Assembly (NCBI GenBank): GCA_902575835.1
Contig: CACGSX010000007.1
Span: 1 to 53,143 of the forward strand
Direction: 5' to 3'
Origin: an uncultured Pelagibacteraceae bacterium
GTDB lineage: Bacteria; Pseudomonadota; Alphaproteobacteria; Pelagibacterales; Pelagibacteraceae
Length of the DNA stretch: 53,143 bases
In this document: piece after piece, positions 23,805 through 33,305 of the stretch
Numbering within the stretch: the stretch's first letter is position 1
Layout: each line of letters opens with the position of its first letter
The notes under the pieces: generated by a model
Told to the model about the DNA's origin: nothing
Database searches by the model: none
What the model saw: only the letters and a program-made list of their open reading frames with translations
Program-made: the position numbers and the translations under genes

Positions 23805-24908
23805 ATGAAAATAGAAATCGATTCTAAAAAAGTATTTATAAATAGTGGAAATAATAAAGAAGAAATACATCCATTTTGGCTTAGAGAAAGAATAAATAAC
23901 GAAGATGCTCTGGATAAAGGAAATCAACAAAGATTATTTGATCCAAATTCTATAAATACTAACATTGATATAGAAAAAATTGAGAATGAAGATGGATTAC
24001 TAAATTTATTTTTCAATGATGGAACCAATTATAAAATAAAAGAAGATCAAATATTAAATGAGTATAAATTGCAAAATCTTGATCCTATTTCAATTGATAA
24101 AATTAAATGGGATTCAAATTTTAATAATTTTCAAAAATTTAAATTTGAAAATGATATTTTTGAAAAAAAAATCATGTATGATTTATTAGTATCATTCTAT
24201 AAATATGGTTTTGTAGTTTTAACTAATGTACCAACTGAAGATAATTTTATTATTAAATTTGCAAATTCAATTGGCAGTGTAAGAAGAACTAATTTTGGGG
24301 AATTTTTTAATGTAAGATCTGTGCCTAATCCAAATGATTTAGCTTATACATCATTAGCATTATCTCCACATACAGATAATCCGTATAGAAAACCAGTTCC
24401 TTGTGTTCAATTATTGCATTGTATTACTAATAATGTGAGTGGAGGAAATTCTACCTTGGTTGATGGCTACACTGTAAGTGAAAAAATCAAAGAGGATTAT
24501 CCAGAATATTATGAAATTTTATCTTCAGTTAAAGTAAAATTTAAATTTATAGACAATACAGTTGTTTTAGAAGATATGTCTGAGTTAATTAAATTGGATG
24601 AAAAAAATAATTTTAAACAAGTTAGATTTAGTCCAAGATTAGATTATGCTCCGATATTAGAAAAATCAAAATTGGATTTATTCTATAAAGCTAGAAATAA
24701 AATTTCTGAATTATACAACTCTGATAAATATAAAGTTGAATTTAAATTAGAAACCGGAGATTTATTAATGATGGACAATCATAGATTGCTTCACGGAAGA
24801 ACAAAGTATGATGTTAACGAAGGTGATAGATATTTACAAGGATGCTACATTGATTTCGACAGTACAGAAGGTAAACTTAGACATTTAAAAAGAAAATTTA
24901 ATCTTTGA
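23805..24908 (+). CDS. 2-oxoglutarate Fe(II) dioxygenase, gamma-butyrobetaine hydroxylase type
   Basis: A 367-residue protein with an N-terminal DUF971-like domain (about residues 1-90) and a TauD/BBOX catalytic domain. The iron ligands are H189-x-D191 (LSPHTDNPY) and H330 (LLHGRTKY), with a 2-oxoglutarate-binding arginine expected just after. In human BBOX the N-terminal domain binds zinc through a CxCxxC cluster; here the matching region HPFWLRERINNEDALD has no cysteine. Possible substrates are gamma-butyrobetaine, trimethyllysine or a trimethylammonium phosphonate. It stands alone, with no carnitine genes nearby. It overlaps the convergent FMN reductase gene by 11 bases. Confidence 0.88.
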   Translation: MKIEIDSKKVFINSGNNKEEIHPFWLRERINNEDALDKGNQQRLFDPNSINTNIDIEKIENEDGLLNLFFNDGTNYKIKEDQILNEYKLQNLDPISIDKIKWDSNFNNFQKFKFENDIFEKKIMYDLLVSFYKYGFVVLTNVPTEDNFIIKFANSIGSVRRTNFGEFFNVRSVPNPNDLAYTSLALSPHTDNPYRKPVPCVQLLHCITNNVSGGNSTLVDGYTVSEKIKEDYPEYYEILSSVKVKFKFIDNTVVLEDMSELIKLDEKNNFKQVRFSPRLDYAPILEKSKLDLFYKARNKISELYNSDKYKVEFKLETGDLLMMDNHRLLHGRTKYDVNEGDRYLQGCYIDFDSTEGKLRHLKRKFNL

Positions 24909-25485
24909 ATAATTCTTTTATTTTTTCTTCAGCGTTTTTTATCGACTTTTCATAATCTAAAGCCATTTGATCTGCTGCAACTATATCGATTTTTTTAATA
25001 CCAAAAAAATTTAACATATGTATCAACCACGGAGTTAAAAAGTCTTCTTCACCTTGTATTTTTGTTCCGCCAGAAGTAATTACTAAATAGACCTGCTTAT
25101 CTTCTAATAAACCTTTTCTTCTTCCGTCATCCCCATATTTAAATGTCAACTTTACTCTGGCTGCAAGATCAGCCCAAGCTTTAAGTGTTGCTGGTGGGCC
25201 AAAATTATAAATTGGCACTGATATAATAATTACATCACATTCTTTTAACTCTGATACTAACTTATCAGACAATTCAAACATTTTTTTATGTTCATCTGTT
25301 TGCTCATTTTCTGGAATTTTCATTCCAGACTCAGTTAAACCAGATATAAAAAGCATTTCGTCATCTAGATCTCTATAAATGACTTCATCATCATCTTTTT
25401 TAACTTTATCAAGTATTTTTTTTGCAAGCATCCTTGAGGTAGAACCTTCTTTTCTAGCACTGCAATCAATTTGATATATTTTCAT
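24898..25485 (-). CDS. FMN-dependent NAD(P)H reductase, azoreductase-like
   Basis: A 195-residue flavodoxin-fold protein. The FMN phosphate loop lies in the SARKEGSTSRML start, and the AzoR-type motif PIYNFGPPATLKAWAD near residue 95 contacts the flavin. VYLVITSGG follows. Relatives reduce quinones or azo compounds with NAD(P)H. It is the last gene of the minus-strand series, two bases after ccdA. Confidence 0.86.
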   Translation of the reverse strand: MKIYQIDCSARKEGSTSRMLAKKILDKVKKDDDEVIYRDLDDEMLFISGLTESGMKIPENEQTDEHKKMFELSDKLVSELKECDVIIISVPIYNFGPPATLKAWADLAARVKLTFKYGDDGRRKGLLEDKQVYLVITSGGTKIQGEEDFLTPWLIHMLNFFGIKKIDIVAADQMALDYEKSIKNAEEKIKELFKD

Positions 25486-25487
25486 TT

Positions 25488-26195
25488 TTATCCAAGTTTT
25501 TGAAGTATAGGAAAATACTTTAATATGTAAAATCCTAAAGCTTGCAACTGGTTTGTAATCATTAATATTCCTGTTATCAATAATAATCCTCCACCAACTC
25601 TTGAAATAGTTATCATTTTTGATTTTAGATTTTTTGTTACAACCATAAAACGTTGAATCAAATAACCTGATGCAATAAAAGGCAGTGCTAAACCAAGTGA
25701 ATAGAACACAAGTAACAATATACCTCGGTTCAAACTTTGCTCAATTGAAGCTAGAGCTAATATTGATCCTAAAATAGGTCCAATACATGGAGTCCATCCA
25801 AATCCAAATGCCATACCAACTAATATTGAGCTAAAATTTCCTGATTTAATCTCAGTATTAATTCTTTTTTCATAATTTAAAAACTTAATATTAATTAATC
25901 CCATAATATGAAGGGAGAAAATAATTATAATACTTCCTGCAATAATTCTTAGTTCAAAAGAGTTACTTAAAATTAAAGAACCTAAAAAAGTTGCGGTAGC
26001 TCCGAAGCTTATAAAAACAATTGAAAAACCAAAAGTAAATAAAACTATAGGGAATATATTAATCGTTTTTTTTTCTAATAATTCATTTAAAGAGCTTCCA
26101 GAAATATAAGATATATATCCAGGTATTAATGGAAGTACACATGGAGACAAAAAGCTTATCAATCCAGCTCCAAATGCAACAAATAATTCTATCAT
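25488..26195 (-). CDS. ccdA: Cytochrome c biogenesis protein CcdA
   Basis: A 235-residue membrane protein with six predicted helices. The two redox cysteines are in FLSPCVLPLIPGY (C19) and in GFGWTPCIGPILG near residue 137, the hallmark of CcdA/DsbD-beta proteins that pass electrons from cytoplasmic thioredoxin to the periplasm. Its ATG follows the PEP carboxylase stop codon with no spacer. Confidence 0.93.
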   Translation of the reverse strand: MIELFVAFGAGLISFLSPCVLPLIPGYISYISGSSLNELLEKKTINIFPIVLFTFGFSIVFISFGATATFLGSLILSNSFELRIIAGSIIIIFSLHIMGLINIKFLNYEKRINTEIKSGNFSSILVGMAFGFGWTPCIGPILGSILALASIEQSLNRGILLLVFYSLGLALPFIASGYLIQRFMVVTKNLKSKMITISRVGGGLLLITGILMITNQLQALGFYILKYFPILQKLG

Positions 26196-28877
26196 TTAAC
26201 CAGTATTTTTCATTGCAGCTGAAATACCTGCAATAGATGTTAATAATGCATCATTAAGATCATTTTTTTTATCTGAATTTAATTTTTTGTTTTTAATTTT
26301 ATTCATAACTACTGCTTGAATTATATTTAAAACCTCTGTGTAAATATTTCTTACAATAATTCCTGATCTAAATTTTTTTCTTTCATTTATAATTTCTTTT
26401 GGCGTAATCTTTTTATTTAATTTCTTAATAACTTCGAATTGGAACCTAAGTTTTTTTCCAACTCTTTTTAAATCTTTGTCTGCTAAATACTCCTCATATA
26501 TTTTTGAAATATCTGGGTCCACTTTTGAAATTACCATATCCAAAATATCCATCATTGAATTGAAGAAAGGCCAATTTTTTTCCATATCTATTAGTGTTTT
26601 CTCAAATTTTTCTATCGATGAATATCTTAAAGCTTCTGCACTTCCAAGCCATGCTGGGAGCATTAGTCTTATTTGTGTCCATGCAAATACCCAGGGTATT
26701 GCTCTTAAACCTTTGATATTATCAATATTCTTTCTTTTAGACGGTCTTGATCCAATTGAAAGTTTTCCTAAAGACACATGTGGCGTAACGGTTTTGAAAT
26801 ATTTAATAAAATCCGAACTTTGATTAATATTTTTTCTATATGAACTTTTTGAAATATCAGACATTTTTTCAATTAGATTTCTCCAATCTTTTTTAGGGAC
26901 TGGCGGTGGGGTTAATGTTGCCTCCATTACCGCTCCTATATAGCTACATAAATTGTAAATTGCTAAAGGTTGATATCCATATTTCTGTTGAATTACTTCT
27001 CCTTGATCGGTTATTCTAATTTTTCCATTAACTGTATTTGGCGGCTGAGATTTTAAAGTAGCTTGAATTGGGCCTCCACCTCTACCTGCTGAACCACCTC
27101 TTCCATGAAAGAAGGTAACATCTATTTTATATTTTTTAGCAATTTTAATAATTTCTTCTTGAGCCTTATATTGATGCCAACTTGCACAAATTTTTCCAGC
27201 ATCTTTGCTTGAGTCTGAATATCCAATCATGACTTCTTGTTTATTTTTTATTAAATCTCTGTACCACTTTAATGAAAACAAACTGGCCATTATTGATTTT
27301 GCATTAATTAAGTCATCTAATGTTTCAAATAATGGGACAACTCTTAATCTATTCTTAATATTTGCTTCTTTTTGCAAATATAAAACGGAGAGAATGTCAG
27401 ATGCAGATGATGTCATTGAAATAACATAAGCCCCTAAACATTCAGGCGGCTCTTCAGATAAAATTTTAAATGTTGACCAAACTTCTTTATTTTCTTTATT
27501 TTTAAAATTAAAATTTTTTATGAAATTTGATTTTTTTTTCATCTTAGATGATAAAAATTTAATTTTTTCCTCCTCACTCCATTTTAAATAATTAAGTTTA
27601 TTTTTTTTCTTAATTAGTTCATTAATTAACTGTGAGTGTCTAGATGACTCTTGTCTAATATCTAGTTTTGCCAGATTAATTCCAAAACATTTTGCTCTTC
27701 TCATTAAATCTAATAATTCACCACTTGCTATATTTTCACTTTGATTTTCTTCTAAGGACTCACGGACAATTCTAAGAGGTTTTAAAATTTCCTCTTTTGA
27801 GCTTAGCAATTTTTTGTAGTCCAAAGGTTTTTTATTCACTATGAACTGTTCAATTGCTCGGTGAGTAAATCGCATTTTATCCCTTAGAGGTCTTAAGAAA
27901 ACTCTGTAAGGCTCAAATGATTTTCCTGTAAGTTTTTGAATTTTTTTTGAACATTTTCTCATTGAATACGATCTAATTAATTTAGTGAGTTCTTTTTCAT
28001 ACAATTTTGCTGCTTCCCATCTTGATAATAACAAAACTTTTTTAGTTACTTTTGAAGTTACATTTGGATTTCCATCTCTATCACCACCCATCCATGATCC
28101 AAACTCAATAGGATTAAAATTTTTTGGCAAACCTTTACCCATATTTTTCAAAAATATATCATTGAGTCTTCTGTAGACTTTTGGAATAGTTTCCCAAAGA
28201 CTATCCTCTATTATTGCAAGACCCCATCGCGCTTCATCGGGTGGAGACGGTTTTGATCTTTTTAAGTCATCTGTATTCCAGATAATGGTAAATTCATCAT
28301 GAATTTTTTTATTTAAAGATTTTATTTTTGAAGAGTGATCTTTAAATAACTCTCTATCCTCAAGTATTTCTGTAATTTTATGGTATTTTTGAATTAAAGT
28401 TCTTCTTTTGACCTCTGTTGGATGGGCTGTCAAAACTATTCCAATATTTAAATTTTTTGCGAAACTATATATTTTATTATTATTAATTTTTTTATTTTTA
28501 AATAATTTCTCAAAAATTTCTTCTATAAAAATATTTTTTTGATTTTTGTTGTCTCTTTTATTTTCATATTGGTTTAGTTGTCTAGATGCATCAATAGACT
28601 CAGCTAGATTTATAAAATTCATAAAATGATTAAATGCTCTTGCAAGCTTGTAAGTATTTTTAGGATTAATACTTTTTATTTCACTAGAAATTTTTTTATA
28701 TGATTTTTTTTGGATTTTATTTGCTTTTGATAACTTTCTAATTTTCTCAACAAGATTATAAAAGCTTTTACCTTCTTGTTCTTTAATTACATTTCCTAAT
28801 GAATTTCCTAAAAACCTAACATCCTCTCTTAATGATTTTGTAGGAATTCTTTCGTAGTATAGGTCTCTTTTGATCAC
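26196..28877 (-). CDS. ppc: Phosphoenolpyruvate carboxylase
   Basis: An 893-residue enzyme that makes oxaloacetate from PEP and bicarbonate to refill the TCA cycle. Catalytic elements are clear: H152 in VLTAHPTEVKRRT, GYSDSSKDAGK, the FHGRGGSAGRGGGP loop near residue 590, QGEVIQQKYG and the invariant C-terminal NTG. The length matches the E. coli enzyme. It lies between a sugar-acid degradation series and ccdA, 34 bases after the FAH-family gene, so it may be read with that operon. Lys is unusually frequent, in line with the low GC. Confidence 0.97.
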   Translation of the reverse strand: MIKRDLYYERIPTKSLREDVRFLGNSLGNVIKEQEGKSFYNLVEKIRKLSKANKIQKKSYKKISSEIKSINPKNTYKLARAFNHFMNFINLAESIDASRQLNQYENKRDNKNQKNIFIEEIFEKLFKNKKINNNKIYSFAKNLNIGIVLTAHPTEVKRRTLIQKYHKITEILEDRELFKDHSSKIKSLNKKIHDEFTIIWNTDDLKRSKPSPPDEARWGLAIIEDSLWETIPKVYRRLNDIFLKNMGKGLPKNFNPIEFGSWMGGDRDGNPNVTSKVTKKVLLLSRWEAAKLYEKELTKLIRSYSMRKCSKKIQKLTGKSFEPYRVFLRPLRDKMRFTHRAIEQFIVNKKPLDYKKLLSSKEEILKPLRIVRESLEENQSENIASGELLDLMRRAKCFGINLAKLDIRQESSRHSQLINELIKKKNKLNYLKWSEEEKIKFLSSKMKKKSNFIKNFNFKNKENKEVWSTFKILSEEPPECLGAYVISMTSSASDILSVLYLQKEANIKNRLRVVPLFETLDDLINAKSIMASLFSLKWYRDLIKNKQEVMIGYSDSSKDAGKICASWHQYKAQEEIIKIAKKYKIDVTFFHGRGGSAGRGGGPIQATLKSQPPNTVNGKIRITDQGEVIQQKYGYQPLAIYNLCSYIGAVMEATLTPPPVPKKDWRNLIEKMSDISKSSYRKNINQSSDFIKYFKTVTPHVSLGKLSIGSRPSKRKNIDNIKGLRAIPWVFAWTQIRLMLPAWLGSAEALRYSSIEKFEKTLIDMEKNWPFFNSMMDILDMVISKVDPDISKIYEEYLADKDLKRVGKKLRFQFEVIKKLNKKITPKEIINERKKFRSGIIVRNIYTEVLNIIQAVVMNKIKNKKLNSDKKNDLNDALLTSIAGISAAMKNTG

Positions 28878-28911
28878 AATTTATTATATCAAAAAAGAGA
28901 TTATATTTGGA

Positions 28912-29754
28912 TTAAATTGCTACTACTTTTGATTTTTGTTCACCAAGAAGTTCAATTGAAAGCCTCATTTCATCACCTGCTTTTAAAAATTTTTGTGGCT
29001 TCATTCCCATTCCAACTCCTGGGGGTGTTCCTGTGGTAATGATATCTCCAGGTTGAAGAGACATATATCTGCTAACATATGAAACAATATGATCTACATT
29101 AAAAATCATTGTTTTTGTATTACCCGTTTGCATTCGTTCACCATTTAAATCTAATTCCATATTTAGGTTGTTTACATCATTAATCTCATCTTTGGTCACA
29201 AGATATGGACCAACAGGACCAAATGTATCGTGCGACTTTCCTTTTACCCACTGTCCCATTTTTTCTATTTGCCACTCCCTCTCACTTACATCATTCACTA
29301 AACAATAGCCTAAGATATAATCTTGTGAATTTTTCTCTGGAATATTTTTAGCATTTTTTCCAATAACTAAACCTAGCTCAACTTCCCAATCTAGTTTGTT
29401 TGAATAGCTTGTAATTTCAATATCATCATTTGGTCCATTGATTGAACTAGTGGCTTTCATAAATACAATTGGTTCTGTTGGTGGTTTTGCTCCAGTTTCC
29501 GCTGCATGGTCAGAAAAATTTAATCCAATTGCAATAAATTTTCCTGGTTTAGTTATGCATGAACCAATTCTTGTATTATTTGAAATCTCGGGCTGTGATG
29601 ATAAATCAATTTGTTTAATTTTTTCAAATGTTTCAAAATTTAAATGAGTTGGATCTAAATCAATTATATGTTTGGATATATCTCTCAACTTTCCATCTTT
29701 ATCTAATATAGCTGGCTTTTCTTTATTTTTTTCTCCTACTCTTAGTAATTTCAT
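28912..29754 (-). CDS. FAH-family hydrolase, 2,4-diketo-3-deoxy-L-rhamnonate hydrolase-like
   Basis: A 280-residue fumarylacetoacetate-hydrolase-fold enzyme. Metal ligands E124 and E126 lie in LDWEVELGLVIGK, with KSHDTFGPVGPYLVT and TTGTPPGVGMGMKP further on. The MKLLRVGEKNKEKPAILD start and IGLNFSDHAAETGA closely follow the bacterial LRA6 pattern, which cleaves a 2,4-diketo-3-deoxy sugar acid to pyruvate and lactate. Ureidoglycolate lyase is a common alternative label. The SDR at 32555 and dehydratase at 37333 would supply its substrate, which supports the LRA6 reading. Confidence 0.85.
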   Translation of the reverse strand: MKLLRVGEKNKEKPAILDKDGKLRDISKHIIDLDPTHLNFETFEKIKQIDLSSQPEISNNTRIGSCITKPGKFIAIGLNFSDHAAETGAKPPTEPIVFMKATSSINGPNDDIEITSYSNKLDWEVELGLVIGKNAKNIPEKNSQDYILGYCLVNDVSEREWQIEKMGQWVKGKSHDTFGPVGPYLVTKDEINDVNNLNMELDLNGERMQTGNTKTMIFNVDHIVSYVSRYMSLQPGDIITTGTPPGVGMGMKPQKFLKAGDEMRLSIELLGEQKSKVVAI

Positions 29755-29768
29755 TTCATCTCCAATAA

Positions 29769-30623
29769 TTATTTATAGCTTTTGTATAACGAACTATGAT
29801 CATAATTACCTAAACCCTTTTTAACAAGTTTATTATACATTTTTTTTACTATTTTAGATAAAGGTAATTCTAACTTTTTATTTTTTGCACAATCAAGGAT
29901 GTTATTCATGTCTTTTAATTGCGAAAAATTTTTTCCTCTTGGTTTAAAATCATTTTTGATCATTCTTAGTCCGTGAGTTTGTAATACTTTACTGTCAGCC
30001 CATCCGCCTTTCAATGCTTTGAGAATATTAATTGGATTTACGTTATTTTTTTGTGATAGTTTAATTGCTTCTGAAACAGATCCTATTGTAATTCCAACTA
30101 TTATTTGATTAGCTAATTTTGCTATTTGACCTGCGGAATTTTTTCCAACTAAAACAGGATTGCCTAATTTCTTAAGTACATTTAAATTTTTAGAAAAAAC
30201 TTTCTTATCTCCACCAACCATTATGGCGAGCTCTGCATTCTCTGCGCCATTGGTGCCTCCGGAAACTGGTGCGTCTAAAAAATTAATTTTATATTTTTTT
30301 AATAATTTTGATAAATTAATTGCTGTTCTAGGGTTTGCAGAACTCATATCAATGACTGTAGATCCTTTTTTTAAATTTTTTAAAAATTCTGAATTAAAAT
30401 ATATTTTTTTTATAGCCTTATCATCGGATAACATTGTAATTATTAGATCTCGGTCTGAAACAACTTCCTTTAAAGAATTACATACTTCTGCGCCAAATTT
30501 TTTTAATTTAAGGGCTTTATTTTTAGTTCTATTAAAAACTTTAACTTGATATTTTGATTTCAGTAGATTTTTTGCCATAGGAGCGCCCATTAATCCAATT
30601 CCTATAAAACCTATTTTTGTCAT
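29769..30623 (-). CDS. Beta-hydroxyacid dehydrogenase (HIBADH/tartronate semialdehyde reductase family)
   Basis: A 284-residue NAD(P)-dependent oxidoreductase with GIGLMGAPMAKNL at the N-terminus, DAPVSGGTNGAENAE near residue 118 and the catalytic lysine in SAGQIAKLANQ near residue 168. It is distinct from the MmsB-like protein at 15054 and closer to tartronate semialdehyde or glyoxylate reductases. It starts one base after the ROK kinase stop. Confidence 0.86.
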   Translation of the reverse strand: MTKIGFIGIGLMGAPMAKNLLKSKYQVKVFNRTKNKALKLKKFGAEVCNSLKEVVSDRDLIITMLSDDKAIKKIYFNSEFLKNLKKGSTVIDMSSANPRTAINLSKLLKKYKINFLDAPVSGGTNGAENAELAIMVGGDKKVFSKNLNVLKKLGNPVLVGKNSAGQIAKLANQIIVGITIGSVSEAIKLSQKNNVNPINILKALKGGWADSKVLQTHGLRMIKNDFKPRGKNFSQLKDMNNILDCAKNKKLELPLSKIVKKMYNKLVKKGLGNYDHSSLYKSYK

Positions 30624-30624
30624 A

Positions 30625-31500
30625 TTAATAATTCAACCGTGCCGCCCCTCTTACTCCACTTGCATCTCCATACTTAGCTTTTAAAAATTTCGTATTTATG
30701 TGTTTAATTTCCATATTTTTAGTTACCATTTTCTTTAATTCATTTAATGATGAGATTTCATTAGATAATCCACCTCCAAATACAAATACATCGGGATCAA
30801 TTGTATAAATTAAGTTAACAAGTGCTCTAGCCAACCGAATTTTAAAATGTTTAATAAAAATTGATTTTGTAAACTTATCAGATTTATTAAATATTTCTCT
30901 CGCAGTAATTTTTTTATGATAAAGTTTTTCCAAACCCTTTCCTGAGGTAAATTTTTGAATTTGCATAAGTGATATCTTTTTTTTAATATACTTTTTATCG
31001 TTTAGATTACCAAAAATTGGTAGAGGAAGATGTCCCCACTCTCCAGAAATATAATTTGCACCTTTTAAGATTTTATTATTAATTACAATTCCACCTCCAG
31101 TGCCTGATCCAATAATTATGCCGAATACAACATTATAATTTTTTGCAGCTCCATCTATTGCTTCAGACAATGCAAAACAATTTGCATCATTTTCACATTT
31201 TATATTTCTTTTCAAAGCTTTTGATAAATCTATATTTAATTTTTTATTATTTAATTGTTTGGCATTTACTGAATTTTTAAGTAGTCCAGTTTTATAGTCT
31301 ATAGATCCAGGATGACATACACCTACTTGAAATTTTTTTTTATATTTCTTATCTAATGTAAAAACTATTTTTGTTACATCTTTTATTATTTTTTTGTAGC
31401 TTTTAGGACAAGGAACTCTTGATCTTTCAATTTCATCTCCGTTTTTTTTTAAAATGACGCTTTCAATTTTTGTTGCCCCAATATCTATTCCAATTTTCAT
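30625..31500 (-). CDS. ROK-family sugar kinase-like protein
   Basis: A 291-residue ASKHA-fold protein. The ATP phosphate loop is GIDIGATK (residues 4-11) and the catalytic aspartate is D105 in CENDANCF; GSGTGGGIV follows at 131-139. The ATG at 31500 is preferred because the upstream extension would overlap the aldo-keto reductase gene. H157 in WGHLPLP matches the first zinc ligand of ROK kinases, but the cysteine cluster that normally follows is absent between residues 158 and 190. The sugar is unknown (fructose, glucose and N-acetyl-hexosamines are typical). Confidence 0.85.
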   Translation of the reverse strand: MKIGIDIGATKIESVILKKNGDEIERSRVPCPKSYKKIIKDVTKIVFTLDKKYKKKFQVGVCHPGSIDYKTGLLKNSVNAKQLNNKKLNIDLSKALKRNIKCENDANCFALSEAIDGAAKNYNVVFGIIIGSGTGGGIVINNKILKGANYISGEWGHLPLPIFGNLNDKKYIKKKISLMQIQKFTSGKGLEKLYHKKITAREIFNKSDKFTKSIFIKHFKIRLARALVNLIYTIDPDVFVFGGGLSNEISSLNELKKMVTKNMEIKHINTKFLKAKYGDASGVRGAARLNY

Positions 31501-31501
31501 T

Positions 31502-32530
31502 TTAATAAGAACTTGATTGCTTCCAGATGTTAATATTACCATCTTTTGCAGTTTTATTAATTATTTTCATTTCAGAAGCTGAAAAACTAAGTTTGTTTAG
31601 ACTTTCCAAATTCTCTTTTAATTGATTTAAACTTCTAACCCCTATTAGAGCAGATGTTACATAATTATTTGATAAAACCCAAGAGATTGCCATTTGAGAT
31701 AAAGATTGCCCTCTTTTAATTGCAATCTTATTTAATTCCGAGACTATCTTTAAGTTTTTTTTTGTTATTAATGATTTATCTAGGTATGATGTAATATCAC
31801 TTGCTCTTGAAACTTTAGGTATCTTTTTTAAATATTTATCTGATAGCATTCCTTGAGCTAGTGGAGAAAAAGCAATACATCCAATTTTTAGTTTTCTTAT
31901 TGTCTTAGTTAAATCTTTTTCAATCCATCTATTTATTAACGAATATGATGGTTGATGAATAAACAATTTAATATTTCTTGATTTTAAAATTTTGTAAATT
32001 TGATTTGTCTTTTTAGAGGAATAAGATGAAATTCCAATATATAAGGCTTTTCCTGATTTATAGATACTTTCTAGAGCATCTGCTGTCTCTTCTAAAGGTG
32101 TATTTGGGTCAAATCTATGTGAATAAAATATGTCAAAATAATCAACTTTCATTCTTTTTAAACTTTGATCACAACTTGCAATAATATGTTTTTTTGATCC
32201 CCATTCTCCATAAGGTCCTTCCCACATATCATAACCAGCTTTAGATGATATAATGAGTTCGTCTCTATATTTTTTTAAGTCTTTACTTATTATTTTTCCA
32301 AAATTAATTTCAGTACTTCCATATGGTGGGCCATAATTATTTGCCAAATCAAAATGAGTAATACCTCTATCAAAAGCGTAAAATAAGATTTTTTTTATAT
32401 TTGAAAGTGGGGTTTTGGCTCCAAAATTATGCCAAAGACCCAAGCTGATTAAAGGTAATTTCACACCGCTGTCACCGCATGTCCTATATAACATATTTGA
32501 GTATCTATTTTTAGATGCAGAGTATTTCAT
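31502..32530 (-). CDS. Aldo/keto reductase, YghZ/MgrA-like
   Basis: A 342-residue TIM-barrel oxidoreductase. The catalytic tetrad can be placed at D61 and Y66 (HFDLANNYGPPYGS), K97 (ISSKAGY) and H138 (YSHRFDP). Length and the GPYGEWGSKKHI insertion fit the L-glyceraldehyde-3-phosphate reductase (YghZ) branch rather than xylose reductases. In this setting it could interconvert an aldose and its alcohol or lactone (inference). It is 24 bases after the SDR gene. Confidence 0.88.
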   Translation of the reverse strand: MKYSASKNRYSNMLYRTCGDSGVKLPLISLGLWHNFGAKTPLSNIKKILFYAFDRGITHFDLANNYGPPYGSTEINFGKIISKDLKKYRDELIISSKAGYDMWEGPYGEWGSKKHIIASCDQSLKRMKVDYFDIFYSHRFDPNTPLEETADALESIYKSGKALYIGISSYSSKKTNQIYKILKSRNIKLFIHQPSYSLINRWIEKDLTKTIRKLKIGCIAFSPLAQGMLSDKYLKKIPKVSRASDITSYLDKSLITKKNLKIVSELNKIAIKRGQSLSQMAISWVLSNNYVTSALIGVRSLNQLKENLESLNKLSFSASEMKIINKTAKDGNINIWKQSSSY

Positions 32531-32554
32531 ATGAAAAATATTAAATTAAATACA

Positions 32555-33304
32555 TTAATAAGTAGCTCTTCCCCCGCTTAGATCAAACACTGCTGCAGTC
32601 GCAAAAGAGTTTTCTTCACTAGCTAAATAAGTTACTAAAGAAGCCAATTCATTAACTTTTGCAAACTTATTTCTTGGTATCTTTGAAAGCATGTAATTTA
32701 TATGTTCTTCTGTCATTTGATCAAATATTCTTGTTTTTGCAGCCGCCGGTGTTACGCAATTTACTGCTATATTTTTTAATGCCAATTCTTTTCCTAGAGA
32801 TTTTGTTAAACCAATAACTCCAGCTTTTGATGTACTATAAGCTCCAGCATTAGGATTGCCTTCTTTTCCAGCAATTGATGCAATATTAACTATTCTTCCA
32901 TAATTATTTTTTTCCAAATAAGGGACAACTGCTTTGCAACAGTAAAATACTGCATTTAAATTTAATTGAATTACTTTTTCCCATTCCTCTATAGGATATT
33001 CTGCAACTGTTTTGTTCATACCAGTTATCCCAGCATTATTTACAAAGATATCTATTTTATTATGTTCAGTCTCAATATCTTTTAAGCTTTTAGAAATCTC
33101 TTCAAAGTTACATACATTTACAATTTTATAACTTATGTTTTCTGAATTTATTTTTTCAACGGCTTTCTTTGCTTCTTGTTCATCAATATCCCATATAATA
33201 ACTTTTGCACCTGATTGAATGAATCTTTCTGCTATTGCAAATCCAAAACCTTGAGCACCACCTGTTATAACTGCAACTCTATTACTTAGATCAAACTTTA
33301 TCAT
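32555..33304 (-). CDS. SDR oxidoreductase, 2-keto-3-deoxy-L-rhamnonate/L-fuconate 4-dehydrogenase-like
   Basis: A 249-residue short-chain dehydrogenase. The nucleotide motif is TGGAQGFGFAIA (residues 14-25), and the catalytic triad is S143, Y156 and K160. The stretch SIAGKEGNPNAGAYS and the C-terminal VFDLSGGRATY are typical of the SDR subgroup found beside 6-deoxy sugar acid dehydratases, often mislabelled as 3-ketoacyl-ACP reductase. It would oxidise C4 of a 2-keto-3-deoxy acid to the diketone cleaved by the FAH enzyme at 28912. It starts one base downstream of tctA. Confidence 0.87.
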   Translation of the reverse strand: MIKFDLSNRVAVITGGAQGFGFAIAERFIQSGAKVIIWDIDEQEAKKAVEKINSENISYKIVNVCNFEEISKSLKDIETEHNKIDIFVNNAGITGMNKTVAEYPIEEWEKVIQLNLNAVFYCCKAVVPYLEKNNYGRIVNIASIAGKEGNPNAGAYSTSKAGVIGLTKSLGKELALKNIAVNCVTPAAAKTRIFDQMTEEHINYMLSKIPRNKFAKVNELASLVTYLASEENSFATAAVFDLSGGRATY

Positions 33305-33305
33305 T

